Below, piece by piece: positions 9,539 through 19,111 of a DNA stretch of 64,000 nt. Numbering within the stretch: position 1 is the first letter of the stretch; the number at the start of each line of letters is the position of its first letter. The DNA lies in the NCBI GenBank assembly GCA_946540435.1, contig CAMNII010000001.1, positions 36,686 through 100,685 of the forward strand, written 5' to 3'. The position numbers and the translations under genes were made by a program. The notes below the pieces were generated by a model. That model did not search any database. It saw only the letters and a list, made by a program, of their open reading frames with translations, and was not told the DNA's origin. The DNA is from an uncultured Prevotella sp. (GTDB lineage Bacteria; Bacteroidota; Bacteroidia; Bacteroidales; Bacteroidaceae).

Positions 9539-9604
9539 TAACCAAATTCGGCGAATTTGCTCACCAAATTCGGCGATTTTGCTCACCAAATTCGGCGATT
9601 TTGG
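9539..9604. repeat. 22-bp tandem repeat array B, 3 copies
   Basis: Three 22-base units start at 9539, 9561 and 9583 with the core ACCAAATTCGGCGA and a T-rich end. The sequence differs from array A directly upstream, yet the period is the same. The first copy contains the near-palindrome AAATTCGGCGAATTT. The rest of the gap to the ZIP gene, 9605-9664, shows nothing else. Confidence 0.88.
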
Positions 9605-9664
9605 TGTCACGAGCCTTAGTAACGGCAATCCACATCCCACCAAACCGACGACGCGACAGCCAGC

Positions 9665-10444
9665 CTAACCCATGACGACATCGAGAACCATCATCAGCAC
9701 AAAACCGATGGCAAAACCAATTGTACTGAGGTTGCTATGCTGACCTGCCGACGCTTCGGGAATAAGCTCTTCCACCACGACATAGAACATGGCACCGGCG
9801 GCAAAGGCCAGCATATAAGGAAGGAAGGGAGTGAGCAGAGAGGCCAACAGAATGACGGCAAGCCCGCCCAACGGCTCCACGGCGCCACTCAGGCTGCCAA
9901 TGAGGAACGAGCGCCACCTGGAATTACCTTCCGCACGCATAGGCATGGAGATGATGGCACCCTCAGGAATATTCTGAATGGCAATACCGATAGACACGGC
10001 GGCAGCCGATGCTATCGAGATGCCGGCAAGCCCCTGCCCTGCCCCAGCGAACACAACACCGACAGCCATGCCCTCAGGAAGATTATGGATCGTCACGGCA
10101 AGAGCAAGCATCGCCGTCCGCGACAACCGCGAGCGGGGACCTTCCGGCTTGTCGCTTCCAAGATGAAGGTGTGGGGTTGCCTCGTCAAGCAGCAAAAGGA
10201 AACCGATACCCGACAAGAAGCCGACGACAGCAGGCAATACAGACCACGGCCCCTTATGGGCTTCCATCTCGATGGCGGGTATCAGCAGCGACCAGACAGA
10301 AGCCGCCACCATCACACCAGAGGCAAAACCCAGCAAAGTCTTCTGCAACCGAAACGACATCTTGTCGTTCATCAGAAAGACAAAGGCCGCTCCGAGCATC
10401 GTTCCCAAAAGAGGAATGAGAAGTCCTATAAGTATTGTTGTCAT
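9665..10444 (-). CDS. ZIP family divalent metal transporter (ZupT-like)
   Basis: An integral inner-membrane importer of zinc or related divalent metals. About eight hydrophobic segments are visible in 259 residues, the usual ZIP size. The signature HNLPEGMAVGVVFAG, with a metal-binding His and Glu, lies near residues 118-132. A second one, IAIQNIPEGAIISMPM, lies near 153-168. The loop between membrane segments 3 and 4 has a His cluster (ATPHLHLG), typical of the family's cytoplasmic metal-binding loop. It stands alone, convergent to ilvE, with its own promoter. Whether zinc, iron or manganese is preferred cannot be told from sequence. Confidence 0.9.
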   Translation of the reverse strand: MTTILIGLLIPLLGTMLGAAFVFLMNDKMSFRLQKTLLGFASGVMVAASVWSLLIPAIEMEAHKGPWSVLPAVVGFLSGIGFLLLLDEATPHLHLGSDKPEGPRSRLSRTAMLALAVTIHNLPEGMAVGVVFAGAGQGLAGISIASAAAVSIGIAIQNIPEGAIISMPMRAEGNSRWRSFLIGSLSGAVEPLGGLAVILLASLLTPFLPYMLAFAAGAMFYVVVEELIPEASAGQHSNLSTIGFAIGFVLMMVLDVVMG

Positions 10445-10487
10445 AGTCTATATCGCATTAGTTCTACGCTACATGATAGTCTGCATG

Positions 10488-10518
10488 CAAAATTACCACT
10501 ATTTTTCCATTCTGACAA
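10488..10518 (-). promoter_or_regulatory. Promoter of the ZIP transporter gene
   Basis: On the minus strand: TTG (10516-10518), a 20-base spacer and TAATTTTG (10488-10495), about 44 bases before the start codon. Confidence 0.65.
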
Positions 10519-10635
10519 GAGATGAAACCAAATTAAATCCAGATTTATTTTGTTCTGCTCTCGTTTTTTATATAAAATCTTCACGCTCGAGAAAACAAAC
10601 TCGTTAGTTTTCTTCTCACTTACTCAGATTTTTCG

Positions 10636-10643
10636 TAACTTTG
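10636..10643 (+). promoter_or_regulatory. -7 box of the alaS promoter
   Basis: TAACTTTG lies 36 bases before the alaS ATG; the -33 element is weak. The box overlaps the upstream end of the open frame, so the true start must be the ATG at 10680. Confidence 0.65.
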
Positions 10644-10679
10644 CAGCCGAAAAGAAAAAACATATCATTCATCGTTATT

Positions 10680-13307
10680 ATGACAGCAAAAGAAATACGC
10701 GAATCGTTTAAGAAATTCTTCGAGTCGAAAGGACACGTCATCGTGCCATCGGCTCCCATGGTGATTAAAGACGACCCCACACTGATGTTCACCAACGCAG
10801 GAATGAACCAGTGGAAAGATATCATTCTCGGAACAAAGCAGCCGGAGCCACGCCGGCGTGCCGACACACAGAAATGCCTCCGCGTATCGGGAAAGCACAA
10901 CGACCTCGAAGAAGTGGGACACGACACGTACCACCACACGATGTTCGAAATGCTGGGCAACTGGTCGTTTGGCGACTATTTCAAAGAGGGTGCCATCGAC
11001 ATGGCATGGGAATATCTGGTCGACGTGCTCAAGCTCAACCCTGAGAACCTATACGTCACCGTCTTCGAGGGCGACCCGACAGAAGGCCTCGAGCGCGACG
11101 ATGAAGCAGCTGGCTATTGGCTGAAGCATGTGCCTGCCGACCATATCATCAACGGCAACAAGCACGACAACTTCTGGGAGATGGGCGACACCGGTCCTTG
11201 CGGTCCCTGCTCAGAGATACATGTCGACTCCCGCTCGGAAGAGGAAAAGCGCGAGTCGGGCATCTCTGGACGCGACCTGGTAAACAAAGACCATCCGCAG
11301 GTCATCGAGATATGGAACATCGTGTTCATGCAGTACAACCGCAAGGCCGACGGTTCGCTGGAGAAGCTGCAGATGAAAGTCATCGATACGGGAATGGGAT
11401 TCGAACGCCTCGTCCGCATGCTCCAGGGCAAGCAGTCAAACTACGACACCGACATCTTCCAGCCCATCATCCATGAGGAGGAACGCCTGACGGGTCTGCA
11501 CTATAACGAGAAAGAAGAGGTTGACGTGGCCATGCGCGTCTGTGCTGACCACCTGCGCGCCGTAGCCTTCGCCATTGCCGACGGACAGCTGCCGTCAAAT
11601 GCCAAGGCCGGATACGTCATACGCCGCATCCTACGCCGGGCCGTACGCTATGCCTACACCTTCCTCGGACAAAAAGACGGATTCCTCTACAAGCTGCTGC
11701 CTGTGCTCATCGAGGAGATGGGCGATGCCTTCCCTGAGCTGAAAGCCCAGCGGGAACTTATCGGCCGCGTGATGAAAGAAGAAGAGGAGTCGTTCCTCCG
11801 CACACTCGACCGCGGCATCAACCTCCTTAACGGTGCTATGGACGAGCTGAAGGCTCACGGCAAGACCGTCCTCGACGGTGTCTCCGCCTTCCGCCTCTTC
11901 GACACCTATGGCTTCCCGCTCGACCTTACCGAACTGATCTGCCGCGAAAACGGATATACCGTCGACGAAGAGCAGTTCGCCCAAGAGATGCAGAAGCAGA
12001 AAGAGCGTGCACGCAACGCCGCACAAGTAGAAAACGGCGACTGGGTGGAGCTCACCGCAGGAACCCAGAACTTCGTGGGCTATGACTACACGGAATACGA
12101 ATGCCACATCATCCGCTACAGAAAGGTGACACAGAAAAAAGCCACTTACTATGAACTCGTCCTTGACAACACACCGTTCTACGGAGAGATGGGCGGACAG
12201 GTAGGCGACCAGGGTGTTCTCGTTTCCGAAAACGAGACCATCGAAGTCATCGATACCAAGCGCGAGAATAACCAAAGCATACACATCGTGCGTGAACTGC
12301 CGAAACAAATCGACGCCGATTTCATGGCATGTGTAGACACCGACAAGCGGAATGCCTCTGCTGCCAACCATACGGCAACCCACCTTCTCGACTATGCCCT
12401 GAAGCAGGTCCTCGGCGACCACGTGGAACAGAAAGGCTCTTTCGTCTCACCCAGCACGCTCCGCTTCGACTTCTCACACTTTGAGAAGGTGAGCGACGAA
12501 CAGCTGCGCGAGGTAGAACGCATCGTCAACGACATGATTCGACAGGACCTCCCGCTCGACGAACACCGCAACACACCGCTCGAAGAAGCACGGGAGATGG
12601 GAGCCATCGCACTCTTCGGAGAGAAATACGGCGACACCGTACGTGTCGTACGCTTCGGTCCGTCCTGCGAGTTCTGCGGCGGCATACACGCCAGCTCCAC
12701 AGGAAGAATCGGCATGTTCAAGATACTCAGTGAAAGTAGCGTCGCTGCTGGCATCCGACGCATCGAAGCCATCACAGGCAAGAATTGCGAGGAAGCCATC
12801 TACGCCATGGAGGACACCCTGCGCGCACTGAAGGCCTTGTTCAACAATGCCAAAGACCTGCAAACCGCCATCATCAAGCAAATAGAAGAACACGACGCGA
12901 TGAAGAAAGACCTTGAGATGTTCAAGGCCCAGGCCGTGGAACGCATGAAGCAGACCCTCATCGAACGAGCAGAGGTGATTGGCGGTGTCAACGTGGTCAA
13001 AGCTGTACTGCCCGTCGATGCCGCACAAGCCAAGGACCTTGTCTTTAAAGTCCGTGAGGCACTGCCACAGCAACTCCTCTGCGTCATCGGCTCTACAGCC
13101 GGCGACAAGCCCCTGCTCTCTGTCATGCTCTCTGACGACATGGTCAGCGAGCACCAGCTCAATGCCGGACAGATGGTCAAGGAAGCCGCACGACTCATAC
13201 AAGGCGGAGGCGGCGGACAACCGCACTATGCTTCAGCAGGAGGAAAACTGCTCGAAGGTATTCATGCTGCAGTGGAAAAGGTTGTAGAATTGGCTCATCT
13301 CTGTTAA
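10680..13307 (+). CDS. alaS: Alanyl-tRNA synthetase
   Basis: AlaS charges tRNA-Ala and edits Ser/Gly mischarging; 875 residues is the full bacterial length. The N-terminal class II catalytic domain begins [19 protein letters not shown] and shows the expected [11 protein letters not shown] and [11 protein letters not shown] segments. The editing domain near residues 560-670 carries the zinc ligands NHTATHLL and [18 protein letters not shown]-terminal DHHA1-like domain ends with [14 protein letters not shown]. The longer frame from 10641 is excluded because it overlaps the -7 promoter box. The gene runs into the HAD phosphatase gene with 4 bases between them. A separate AlaX-like editing protein is encoded at 21481-21963. 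Confidence 0.97.
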   Translation: MTAKEIRESFKKFFESKGHVIVPSAPMVIKDDPTLMFTNAGMNQWKDIILGTKQPEPRRRADTQKCLRVSGKHNDLEEVGHDTYHHTMFEMLGNWSFGDYFKEGAIDMAWEYLVDVLKLNPENLYVTVFEGDPTEGLERDDEAAGYWLKHVPADHIINGNKHDNFWEMGDTGPCGPCSEIHVDSRSEEEKRESGISGRDLVNKDHPQVIEIWNIVFMQYNRKADGSLEKLQMKVIDTGMGFERLVRMLQGKQSNYDTDIFQPIIHEEERLTGLHYNEKEEVDVAMRVCADHLRAVAFAIADGQLPSNAKAGYVIRRILRRAVRYAYTFLGQKDGFLYKLLPVLIEEMGDAFPELKAQRELIGRVMKEEEESFLRTLDRGINLLNGAMDELKAHGKTVLDGVSAFRLFDTYGFPLDLTELICRENGYTVDEEQFAQEMQKQKERARNAAQVENGDWVELTAGTQNFVGYDYTEYECHIIRYRKVTQKKATYYELVLDNTPFYGEMGGQVGDQGVLVSENETIEVIDTKRENNQSIHIVRELPKQIDADFMACVDTDKRNASAANHTATHLLDYALKQVLGDHVEQKGSFVSPSTLRFDFSHFEKVSDEQLREVERIVNDMIRQDLPLDEHRNTPLEEAREMGAIALFGEKYGDTVRVVRFGPSCEFCGGIHASSTGRIGMFKILSESSVAAGIRRIEAITGKNCEEAIYAMEDTLRALKALFNNAKDLQTAIIKQIEEHDAMKKDLEMFKAQAVERMKQTLIERAEVIGGVNVVKAVLPVDAAQAKDLVFKVREALPQQLLCVIGSTAGDKPLLSVMLSDDMVSEHQLNAGQMVKEAARLIQGGGGGQPHYASAGGKLLEGIHAAVEKVVELAHLC

Positions 13308-13311
13308 GTCC

Positions 13312-13995
13312 ATGTCATACGAAACCTATATCTTCGACCTTGACGGAACACTTCTTGACACACTGAACGACTTGACGACAAGCTGCAACTATGCACTCCG
13401 CATGAACGGAATGAAAGAACGCAGCATCGATGAAGTCAGACATTTCGTTGGGAACGGCGTATTCAAGCTTATCGAACGTGCCGTTCCCAACGGAACTCCA
13501 GACACGCTCCTTCAGGATACGTATAAGACATTCATTGACTATTACATGGAGCACAGCCTCGACACCACCGAGCCATATCCTGGAATAGAAGACATGCTGC
13601 AGCATCTGAAAAACGACGGTTGCCGCATGGCTGTCGTCAGCAATAAGTTCTACGATGCAACCCGCGAACTCGTCGACTACTTCTTTGGCGACTACATCGA
13701 TGTCGCAGTAGGCGAATGCGAGACGGCCCGGCCTGCCATCGTGCCGAAAGGTTTTCCTGACCATCCGCTAAGAAAAAAGCCCTACCCCGACACCGTTCAT
13801 GAGGCATTGCGACAGCTGGGGTCAGCCAAGCGCCATGCCGTATATGTAGGAGACAGCGACGTTGACCTGCAGACTGCCAAGAACAGCGGTCTTCCATGCA
13901 TCAGTGTGCTCTGGGGCTTTCGCAACAGAGACTTCCTGCTGGCCCACGGTGCAACGACATGCATCGGTGAACCTGAGGAACTCCTCGCCATCTAA
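13312..13995 (+). CDS. HAD-superfamily phosphatase, phosphoglycolate phosphatase-like
   Basis: A cytosolic haloacid-dehalogenase hydrolase of 227 residues. Motif I is YIFDLDGTLLDTLNDL, with the nucleophilic first Asp of DLDGT. Motif II is MAVVSNKF, motif III is the Lys in the KKPYPD region, and motif IV is VYVGDSDVDLQTAKN. The alpha-helical cap between motifs I and II matches the PGP/Gph subgroup, so 2-phosphoglycolate or another small phosphate ester is likely. It starts 4 bases after alaS and is in the same transcript. The exact substrate is inferred only from the subgroup. Confidence 0.85.
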   Translation: MSYETYIFDLDGTLLDTLNDLTTSCNYALRMNGMKERSIDEVRHFVGNGVFKLIERAVPNGTPDTLLQDTYKTFIDYYMEHSLDTTEPYPGIEDMLQHLKNDGCRMAVVSNKFYDATRELVDYFFGDYIDVAVGECETARPAIVPKGFPDHPLRKKPYPDTVHEALRQLGSAKRHAVYVGDSDVDLQTAKNSGLPCISVLWGFRNRDFLLAHGATTCIGEPEELLAI

Positions 13996-13999
13996 AAGA

Positions 14000-14052
14000 A
14001 CCCTTACAAGACGCCGCAGACAGAGTCACGACGGATTGTAAGGGTATTTTCT
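14000..14052. terminator. Terminator between converging HAD phosphatase and response regulator genes
   Basis: ACCCTTACAA at 14000-14009 pairs with TTGTAAGGGT at 14036-14045, followed by ATTTTCTT. On the other strand the stem is followed by TTCTTTT, so it may work both ways. Confidence 0.7.
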
Positions 14053-14065
14053 TCATTCACTCCTG

Positions 14066-14770
14066 TTAAAGCGAATGGCTATCAAGATACTTGATAACCT
14101 CCGGCTTATAAGTCTCCGAGATTGGTATGCGGTTCTCCCCAATGACAAAGTGCAAGCGGTCAATGACACTTGCCTTGGTGAGATGAACAATGTAAGAGCG
14201 ATGGGTACGCATGAATTCACCCTTCGGCAGGCACTCCTCCACTTTCTTCAGGTTGAGCAGAGAGAGTATAGGCGTTTCCCGTGACTCAAGGTAAATCTTC
14301 ACGTAGTCTTTCTCGCCTTCCACGAAGAGAATATCATCGAAGTCAACCTTAACCAGCTTATAGTCGCTCTTGACATAGAAAAAGCGATCCGACATTCCTA
14401 AGGACGGGAACTCAGCAAAAAACTTCACGGCTTTATAGACAGATGCCAGGAAGTCATCATAGCTGATGGGCTTCATCAGGTAGTCCAACGCGTTCACCTT
14501 ATAACCATCAACAGCATACTGGCTGAATGCCGTTGTAAAGATAACCTTCGTGCGCGAAGGAATCAACTGTGCGAGTTCCAAGCCATTGAGTTCAGGCATC
14601 TGAATGTCCATGAAACAGAGGTGAACCTCTTTTTCGCGAATAGCTTGCATCCCCGTGATGGCATTGTTGAAAGTTCCGGTCAATGAGAGGAACGGAGTAC
14701 GTTTGACATAGCTGGCCAAGAGTTCTGCTGCCAGCGGTTCGTCGTCAATAATGATGCAGTTTAGTGTCAT
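14066..14770 (-). CDS. LytTR-family response regulator
   Basis: A DNA-binding response regulator of 234 residues. The receiver domain (1-120) has the acidic pair IIDDEPLAAEL, the phospho-acceptor Asp in CFMDIQMPELNGLEL near residue 56, and the conserved Thr/Lys in IFTTAFSQYAVDGYKVNALDYLMKP. The C-terminal LytTR domain (about 130-234) has FYVKSDYKLVKVDFDDILFVEGEKDYVKI and FMRTHRSYIVHL. Its start overlaps the end of the sensor kinase gene by 26 bases, so the two are translationally coupled. As the last gene of the efflux operon it probably controls that operon. Confidence 0.93.
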   Translation of the reverse strand: MTLNCIIIDDEPLAAELLASYVKRTPFLSLTGTFNNAITGMQAIREKEVHLCFMDIQMPELNGLELAQLIPSRTKVIFTTAFSQYAVDGYKVNALDYLMKPISYDDFLASVYKAVKFFAEFPSLGMSDRFFYVKSDYKLVKVDFDDILFVEGEKDYVKIYLESRETPILSLLNLKKVEECLPKGEFMRTHRSYIVHLTKASVIDRLHFVIGENRIPISETYKPEVIKYLDSHSL

Positions 14771-15839
14771 AAAGTATAATTCTTGAATGGTAATCGTTAT
14801 TGTTATTTGTTAAGCCATATTCCCATTTATATTTTCCTTCATAGTAAAGCTCCAGACGGCGTCTCACCTGCTCCAGCCCGATACCGCTGCCACTCCGGTC
14901 AGTGGTATTCTTGGGATGATTGCTGTTGATTATCTCACAGAGGATGGAGTCTGCATCGGCCTTGATGACGATGTGGATAAAGCTGGGTTTGTCTACTGAC
15001 ACACCATGCTTGAAAGCATTCTCGATGAGAGAGATAAACAACAATGGGGCAATCCTTGCCTGTGGTACGCGGGAGATATCAATATCGGTGACGACCTGCA
15101 CATGATTTGAAAGACGAATCCGCATCAGACTGATATAATCCTCAACAAACCGGACTTCATCCTTCAAGAGCACGCTGGCAGCATCGCCATTCTGCAACAT
15201 GTGACGGAACAAACTGCTTAATTCCAGAATGGCCGCCTTGGCCTTCTCCGAATCAATAGCTATCAACGCATAGATATTATTAAAGGTATTCAGTAGGAAA
15301 TGCGGATTGATTTGGTATTTAAGCATCTGCATCTCCATCTCCACACGCTCACGCTCAATGACGGCCTGACGGTTTGCCATGACTGCCCAATTGCGTGAAT
15401 ACACGATGGCAGTGGCAATGGTAGCCGATACGGACATATTGAAGACATCTCTGCCGATATAGAAAAACTTCATCTGGGAACTGAAATTCATGAATGAGGC
15501 TTTCATCTCGGCTGAATAGTCATACATTTCCTTAAACCATGTATGTCCGGAAAAGATTACCCATTCTTGAATCAGAAAGGCCAAACCTGAAATCATCAGG
15601 ATGTTCAGACTGATGTAAGACAAACTCCGGCCCTGAAGCAGATATTTCGGTGCCAGCCAGATAAAGTTGACAAAGAAGACGATGAACATAGACAGCGGGA
15701 TGGAGAGTTCCAACAAGAAGCGCTTAGGTACCAATCCCTGTGTGAGATTGATAAACATCAGTGGGCTCAGGAACACCATTATCCATGCCACAATCAGGAT
15801 AATACCGCCTACATTAACCTTTTTCTTCAAATCTGCCAA
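14745..15839 (-). CDS. LytS-type sensor histidine kinase
   Basis: A membrane sensor kinase of 364 residues. Four hydrophobic segments occupy about residues 12-150. A His_kinase domain (PF06580 type) follows, with the phospho-acceptor His in LKYQINPHFLLNTFNNIYAL. The C-terminal ATPase domain has the N-box LISLIENAFKHGVS and the G-box SGSGIGLEQVRRRL. There is no extracellular sensing domain beyond the membrane part, as is usual for this class, so the signal is likely sensed in or at the membrane. It sits between the MacB-type permease and its cognate LytTR regulator. Confidence 0.93.
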   Translation of the reverse strand: MADLKKKVNVGGIILIVAWIMVFLSPLMFINLTQGLVPKRFLLELSIPLSMFIVFFVNFIWLAPKYLLQGRSLSYISLNILMISGLAFLIQEWVIFSGHTWFKEMYDYSAEMKASFMNFSSQMKFFYIGRDVFNMSVSATIATAIVYSRNWAVMANRQAVIERERVEMEMQMLKYQINPHFLLNTFNNIYALIAIDSEKAKAAILELSSLFRHMLQNGDAASVLLKDEVRFVEDYISLMRIRLSNHVQVVTDIDISRVPQARIAPLLFISLIENAFKHGVSVDKPSFIHIVIKADADSILCEIINSNHPKNTTDRSGSGIGLEQVRRRLELYYEGKYKWEYGLTNNNNDYHSRIILYDTKLHHY

Positions 15840-15873
15840 GTTTATTCTTATGTCAGTTTATATTCTTCGTCAA

Positions 15874-17094
15874 CTATTCATACCTGATGGCTTCTATCGG
15901 ATCCAGCCGTGCTGCTTTTTGGGCAGGGATATAACCAAAGAGCACACCGATAAAGACACAGACAAGGAATGATACATATATGGACCATGCAGGAACGCTT
16001 GAAGGCATGCCTGCCAAGGGTACGACGAACTTGCTCACGCCACAGCCCAAGAGCACGCCCAACAGTCCTCCGGTCAACGAGATGAGGATTGACTCGATGA
16101 GGAACTGGATGGAAATGACCAGTCCGGTAGCTCCTACCGACATTCTCAGTCCTATCTCTTTAGTACGCTCTGTGACACTGACGAGCATGATGTTCATGAT
16201 GCCTATACCGGCAACGAGGAGCGAGAATGCTGCAGCAACAACGAGGATAATCGTCACTGTATCCATGGTCGTTGACATGGTCTCCATCATTTCTGCTTGC
16301 GAACGGATGGTGAAGTCATCGTCTGCATCAGCTTTCAGCTTGTGATTGCTGCGAAGGATGTGCGTAAGTTCGTCGATGGCAGCATCAGAGAGTTCCTCCG
16401 TCAAGGCCGAGCAGTTGATGCTGTTGAACCAAGTCTGTGCGGCAATGCGCTTCATAACCGTCGTATAGGGTGAAATAATCACGTTGTCCTGATCCATTCC
16501 CCAGTTGTTATAGCCCTTCGACTTCAGCACTCCTACAATACGCAAGGGGATAGACTTGAAACGAATGGTTTTTCCTATGGGGTCTACACTCTCGCCAAAC
16601 AGTTCAGTGACAATGGTTTTCCCTACTACCGCCACCTTCGAGGCCTTTCTGATGTCTTCCTCCGTAAAACAGTCGCCACGTTCAACGGTCCACAGCTTGA
16701 TGTCAAGATAGTCGGGCGACTCGCCATAGACGGTGGTGTTGGTATTGTTATTGCCATAGATGACCTGACCGCTGGCCGTAACCTCGGGCGACACCTTGGT
16801 AACGAACTTCTTCTCATTGAGGATACGCTCATAGTCGGCCATCTTCAATGTCTGCATACTTGAAGGATCCAACCTGACACCGCCTCGCATCTCACCACCC
16901 GGCCTGATGGTCAGCAGATTGGTACCCATGGTCGACAGTTCCTTTCGGATGCTTTCCTTGGAACCTTGTCCAATGGACATCATGATGATTACCGCAGCGA
17001 CACCTATGATGATGCCCAGCATCGAAAGGAACGAGCGCATCTTGTTGCTCGCAATAGCTTTCAGACTGACCTTGAAAAGATTGGTTATATTCAT
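15874..17094 (-). CDS. MacB-type ABC transporter permease
   Basis: The permease subunit of a type VII (MacB-like mechanotransmission) ABC exporter, 406 residues. The first membrane segment lies near residues 20-42. It is followed by a large periplasmic domain (about 45-270, MacB_PCD type) and three C-terminal membrane segments with the FtsX signature (AGIGIMNIMLVSVTERTKEIGLRMSVGA). In E. coli, MacB has its ATPase and permease in one chain. Here the ATPase is the separate upstream gene, 9 bases away. It works with the MacA-like adaptor and the TolC-like channel encoded upstream to export peptides, macrolides or lipids; the substrate is unknown. Confidence 0.93.
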   Translation of the reverse strand: MNITNLFKVSLKAIASNKMRSFLSMLGIIIGVAAVIIMMSIGQGSKESIRKELSTMGTNLLTIRPGGEMRGGVRLDPSSMQTLKMADYERILNEKKFVTKVSPEVTASGQVIYGNNNTNTTVYGESPDYLDIKLWTVERGDCFTEEDIRKASKVAVVGKTIVTELFGESVDPIGKTIRFKSIPLRIVGVLKSKGYNNWGMDQDNVIISPYTTVMKRIAAQTWFNSINCSALTEELSDAAIDELTHILRSNHKLKADADDDFTIRSQAEMMETMSTTMDTVTIILVVAAAFSLLVAGIGIMNIMLVSVTERTKEIGLRMSVGATGLVISIQFLIESILISLTGGLLGVLLGCGVSKFVVPLAGMPSSVPAWSIYVSFLVCVFIGVLFGYIPAQKAARLDPIEAIRYE

Positions 17095-17103
17095 ATCGCA
17101 GCG

Positions 17104-17868
17104 TTAATCGTCTTGGTTATCGGGTAGCGCAGCCAAGGCTTCGGCTGCCGACTTGATATTCTGATTGATGGTGTCTTCACGTATCTTTCCGTCACGCAGG
17201 AAGATGTTGCGTGAAGAGTATTCGGCTATCTCAGGGTTGTGGGTCACAAAGATAATCGTATGCCCCTGCCTATACAGTTCCTGAAAGAGAACCAGCATCT
17301 CGAACGACGTCCTTGTATCCAGGTTTCCCGTAGCCTCATCGGCCAACAGCACTGCAGGGTCGTTGACAAGGGCACGGGCAATGGCCACACGCTGCATCTG
17401 TCCTCCGGACATCTGATTGGACTTATGCTCCAGACGATCGCCCAACCCCACGGCCTGAAGGGCCTTGACAGCTCTCTCCTTGCGTTCCTTTGCCGATACT
17501 TCGGAATTATACATCAATGGCAGTTCCACATTCTCCACCGCCGTAGTCTTCGGCAGCAGGTTATAGTTCTGGAAAACGAATCCTATCTTCCGGTTGCGCA
17601 AATGAGCACGCTGGTTCTTGGACATCGTACGAACAGAAATGCCGTCGAGGAAATACTCACCGCTCGTAGGCGTATCAAGACACCCCAGCTGGTTGAGCAA
17701 GGTAGACTTTCCCGAGCCTGACGTTCCCTGGATAGTGACGAATTCTCCCTCATAGATTTTGAAGGAGACGCCTCGCAACGCCTTCACCGTCTCACTGCCA
17801 ACCTGGAAGTACCGCTTTACGTTCTGCAGTTCGATGACGACTCTCCTGTTCTCTGACGTTTCTGCCAT
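17104..17868 (-). CDS. MacB/LolD-type ABC transporter ATP-binding protein
   Basis: The cytosolic ATPase of the exporter, 254 residues. The Walker A is GTSGSGKSTLLNQLG, the Q-loop VFQNYNLLPKTTAVENVELPL, the ABC signature SGGQMQRVAIARAL, the Walker B VLLADEATGNLD and the H-loop IIFVTHNPE. The sequence LLPKTTAVENVELPL is typical of the MacB/LolD group. It is followed by its permease and preceded by the periplasmic adaptor with a 9-base gap. The C-terminal 25 residues, rich in Ala and Asp, extend beyond the usual ATPase core. Confidence 0.94.
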   Translation of the reverse strand: MAETSENRRVVIELQNVKRYFQVGSETVKALRGVSFKIYEGEFVTIQGTSGSGKSTLLNQLGCLDTPTSGEYFLDGISVRTMSKNQRAHLRNRKIGFVFQNYNLLPKTTAVENVELPLMYNSEVSAKERKERAVKALQAVGLGDRLEHKSNQMSGGQMQRVAIARALVNDPAVLLADEATGNLDTRTSFEMLVLFQELYRQGHTIIFVTHNPEIAEYSSRNIFLRDGKIREDTINQNIKSAAEALAALPDNQDD

Positions 17869-17877
17869 GTTACCTTT

Positions 17878-19056
17878 TTATTTCTTTTGCTGGTTCTTCT
17901 GATTGTTTCGCGGACGAGGCATGAAGGGATTAGCCGCCTGCTGTTCTTCATCGGCTTCAACACTGCTGAAAGTAAAATCAGTCAGTACCTCCGTGTTCTC
18001 ACTGATACCACTGACGATTTCTGTCAATGTGCCATTGCTGGTTCCGGTTTGAACGGCATGAGCTTTGAACACGCTGCCTTCAAGGGTCCACACCTTCGTC
18101 TGTGCTTCTACATCTTCGATGGTCTGGCCCTCTGTCAGGATGGCGTCATTGGGCATAAAGCGCAGGGCCTTGTTGGGAACGGCCAGCACACCATTCTTCT
18201 CCAACGTATAGATCGTGACATTCGCGGTTAGACCTGGCTTCAACTTGAGGTCGTTGTTCGGTGCCGAGATAACCACCTCATAGGTGACGACATTGCTCTC
18301 TGTCGTGGCCTGCTGGCGCACTTGCGTAACTCTACCTTCAAAAGCGTCATCGGGAAAGGCGTCTACCGTAAAACTTACGCGCTGACCTTCCATGACACCT
18401 CCTATATCGGCTTCGTCAATATCGGCAATGACCCGCATATTCGTGAGGTCTTGGGCAATGACGAACAGCTCGGGCGTAGAGAATGAAGAAGCCACCGTCT
18501 GCCCTTCTTCCACGGATTTAGAAAGTACGACGCCGTCGATTGGCGAGGTGATGGTGGCATATCCGAGATTAGTCTGTGCCCGCTGTACTTCCTCCCGGGC
18601 CGAGGCTACCTGATTCTTTGCCTGCACATAAGCAAGGTTCGCCTGTTCAAACTCGTCGGCACTCACCAATCCCTTGTCGTAGAGATTTTTGTATCGGTTG
18701 TAATTGGCTTGCTGATAGTCAAGCGAACTCTGTGCAGTATTCTGATTGGCCTTTGCCGCATTCAGCTGACTAATCAGATTGGTTTTGTCAAGTTCAGCGA
18801 TAACCTGTCCTTTTTTCACATTTGAATTGTAGTCGACATACAACTTACTGACGATACCGCTCACCTGAGTTCCGACAGTGACCGACGTAACAGGTTCTAT
18901 CGTACCTGTAGCCGTGATGCTGTTTTGGATGTTGGTGACAGCGACCTTCTCCGTAGAGAAACTGATTTCATGTTTCTTCTTGTTTCCCGATAATAGCCAA
19001 AAGGCGAGAATGATGGCTGCCACTGCGGCTATAATAAATCCAATCTTCTTGTTCAT
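17878..19056 (-). CDS. MacA-like periplasmic adaptor (membrane fusion protein)
   Basis: A HlyD/RND-type adaptor of 392 residues linking the inner-membrane exporter to the outer-membrane channel. An N-terminal membrane anchor (about 4-22) is followed by the lipoyl half-motif TGTIEPVTSVTVGTQVSG and a long alpha-helical hairpin rich in Gln, Asn and Ala (about 95-165). The second lipoyl half (TSPIDGVVLSKSVEEGQTV) and a beta-barrel domain come next. The C-terminus is rich in Asn, Gln and Lys. Its position between the TolC homologue and the MacB ATPase fixes its role. Confidence 0.93.
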   Translation of the reverse strand: MNKKIGFIIAAVAAIILAFWLLSGNKKKHEISFSTEKVAVTNIQNSITATGTIEPVTSVTVGTQVSGIVSKLYVDYNSNVKKGQVIAELDKTNLISQLNAAKANQNTAQSSLDYQQANYNRYKNLYDKGLVSADEFEQANLAYVQAKNQVASAREEVQRAQTNLGYATITSPIDGVVLSKSVEEGQTVASSFSTPELFVIAQDLTNMRVIADIDEADIGGVMEGQRVSFTVDAFPDDAFEGRVTQVRQQATTESNVVTYEVVISAPNNDLKLKPGLTANVTIYTLEKNGVLAVPNKALRFMPNDAILTEGQTIEDVEAQTKVWTLEGSVFKAHAVQTGTSNGTLTEIVSGISENTEVLTDFTFSSVEADEEQQAANPFMPRPRNNQKNQQKK

Positions 19057-19111
19057 ATATCAATATAATCTTATTATGTTGACAAATCAGTTGACGACGT
19101 CATTAACGCCT

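Noticed and set aside
9371..9604. CRISPR array
   Set aside because: The units are contiguous 22-bp tandem repeats without unique spacers, and no cas genes are near.
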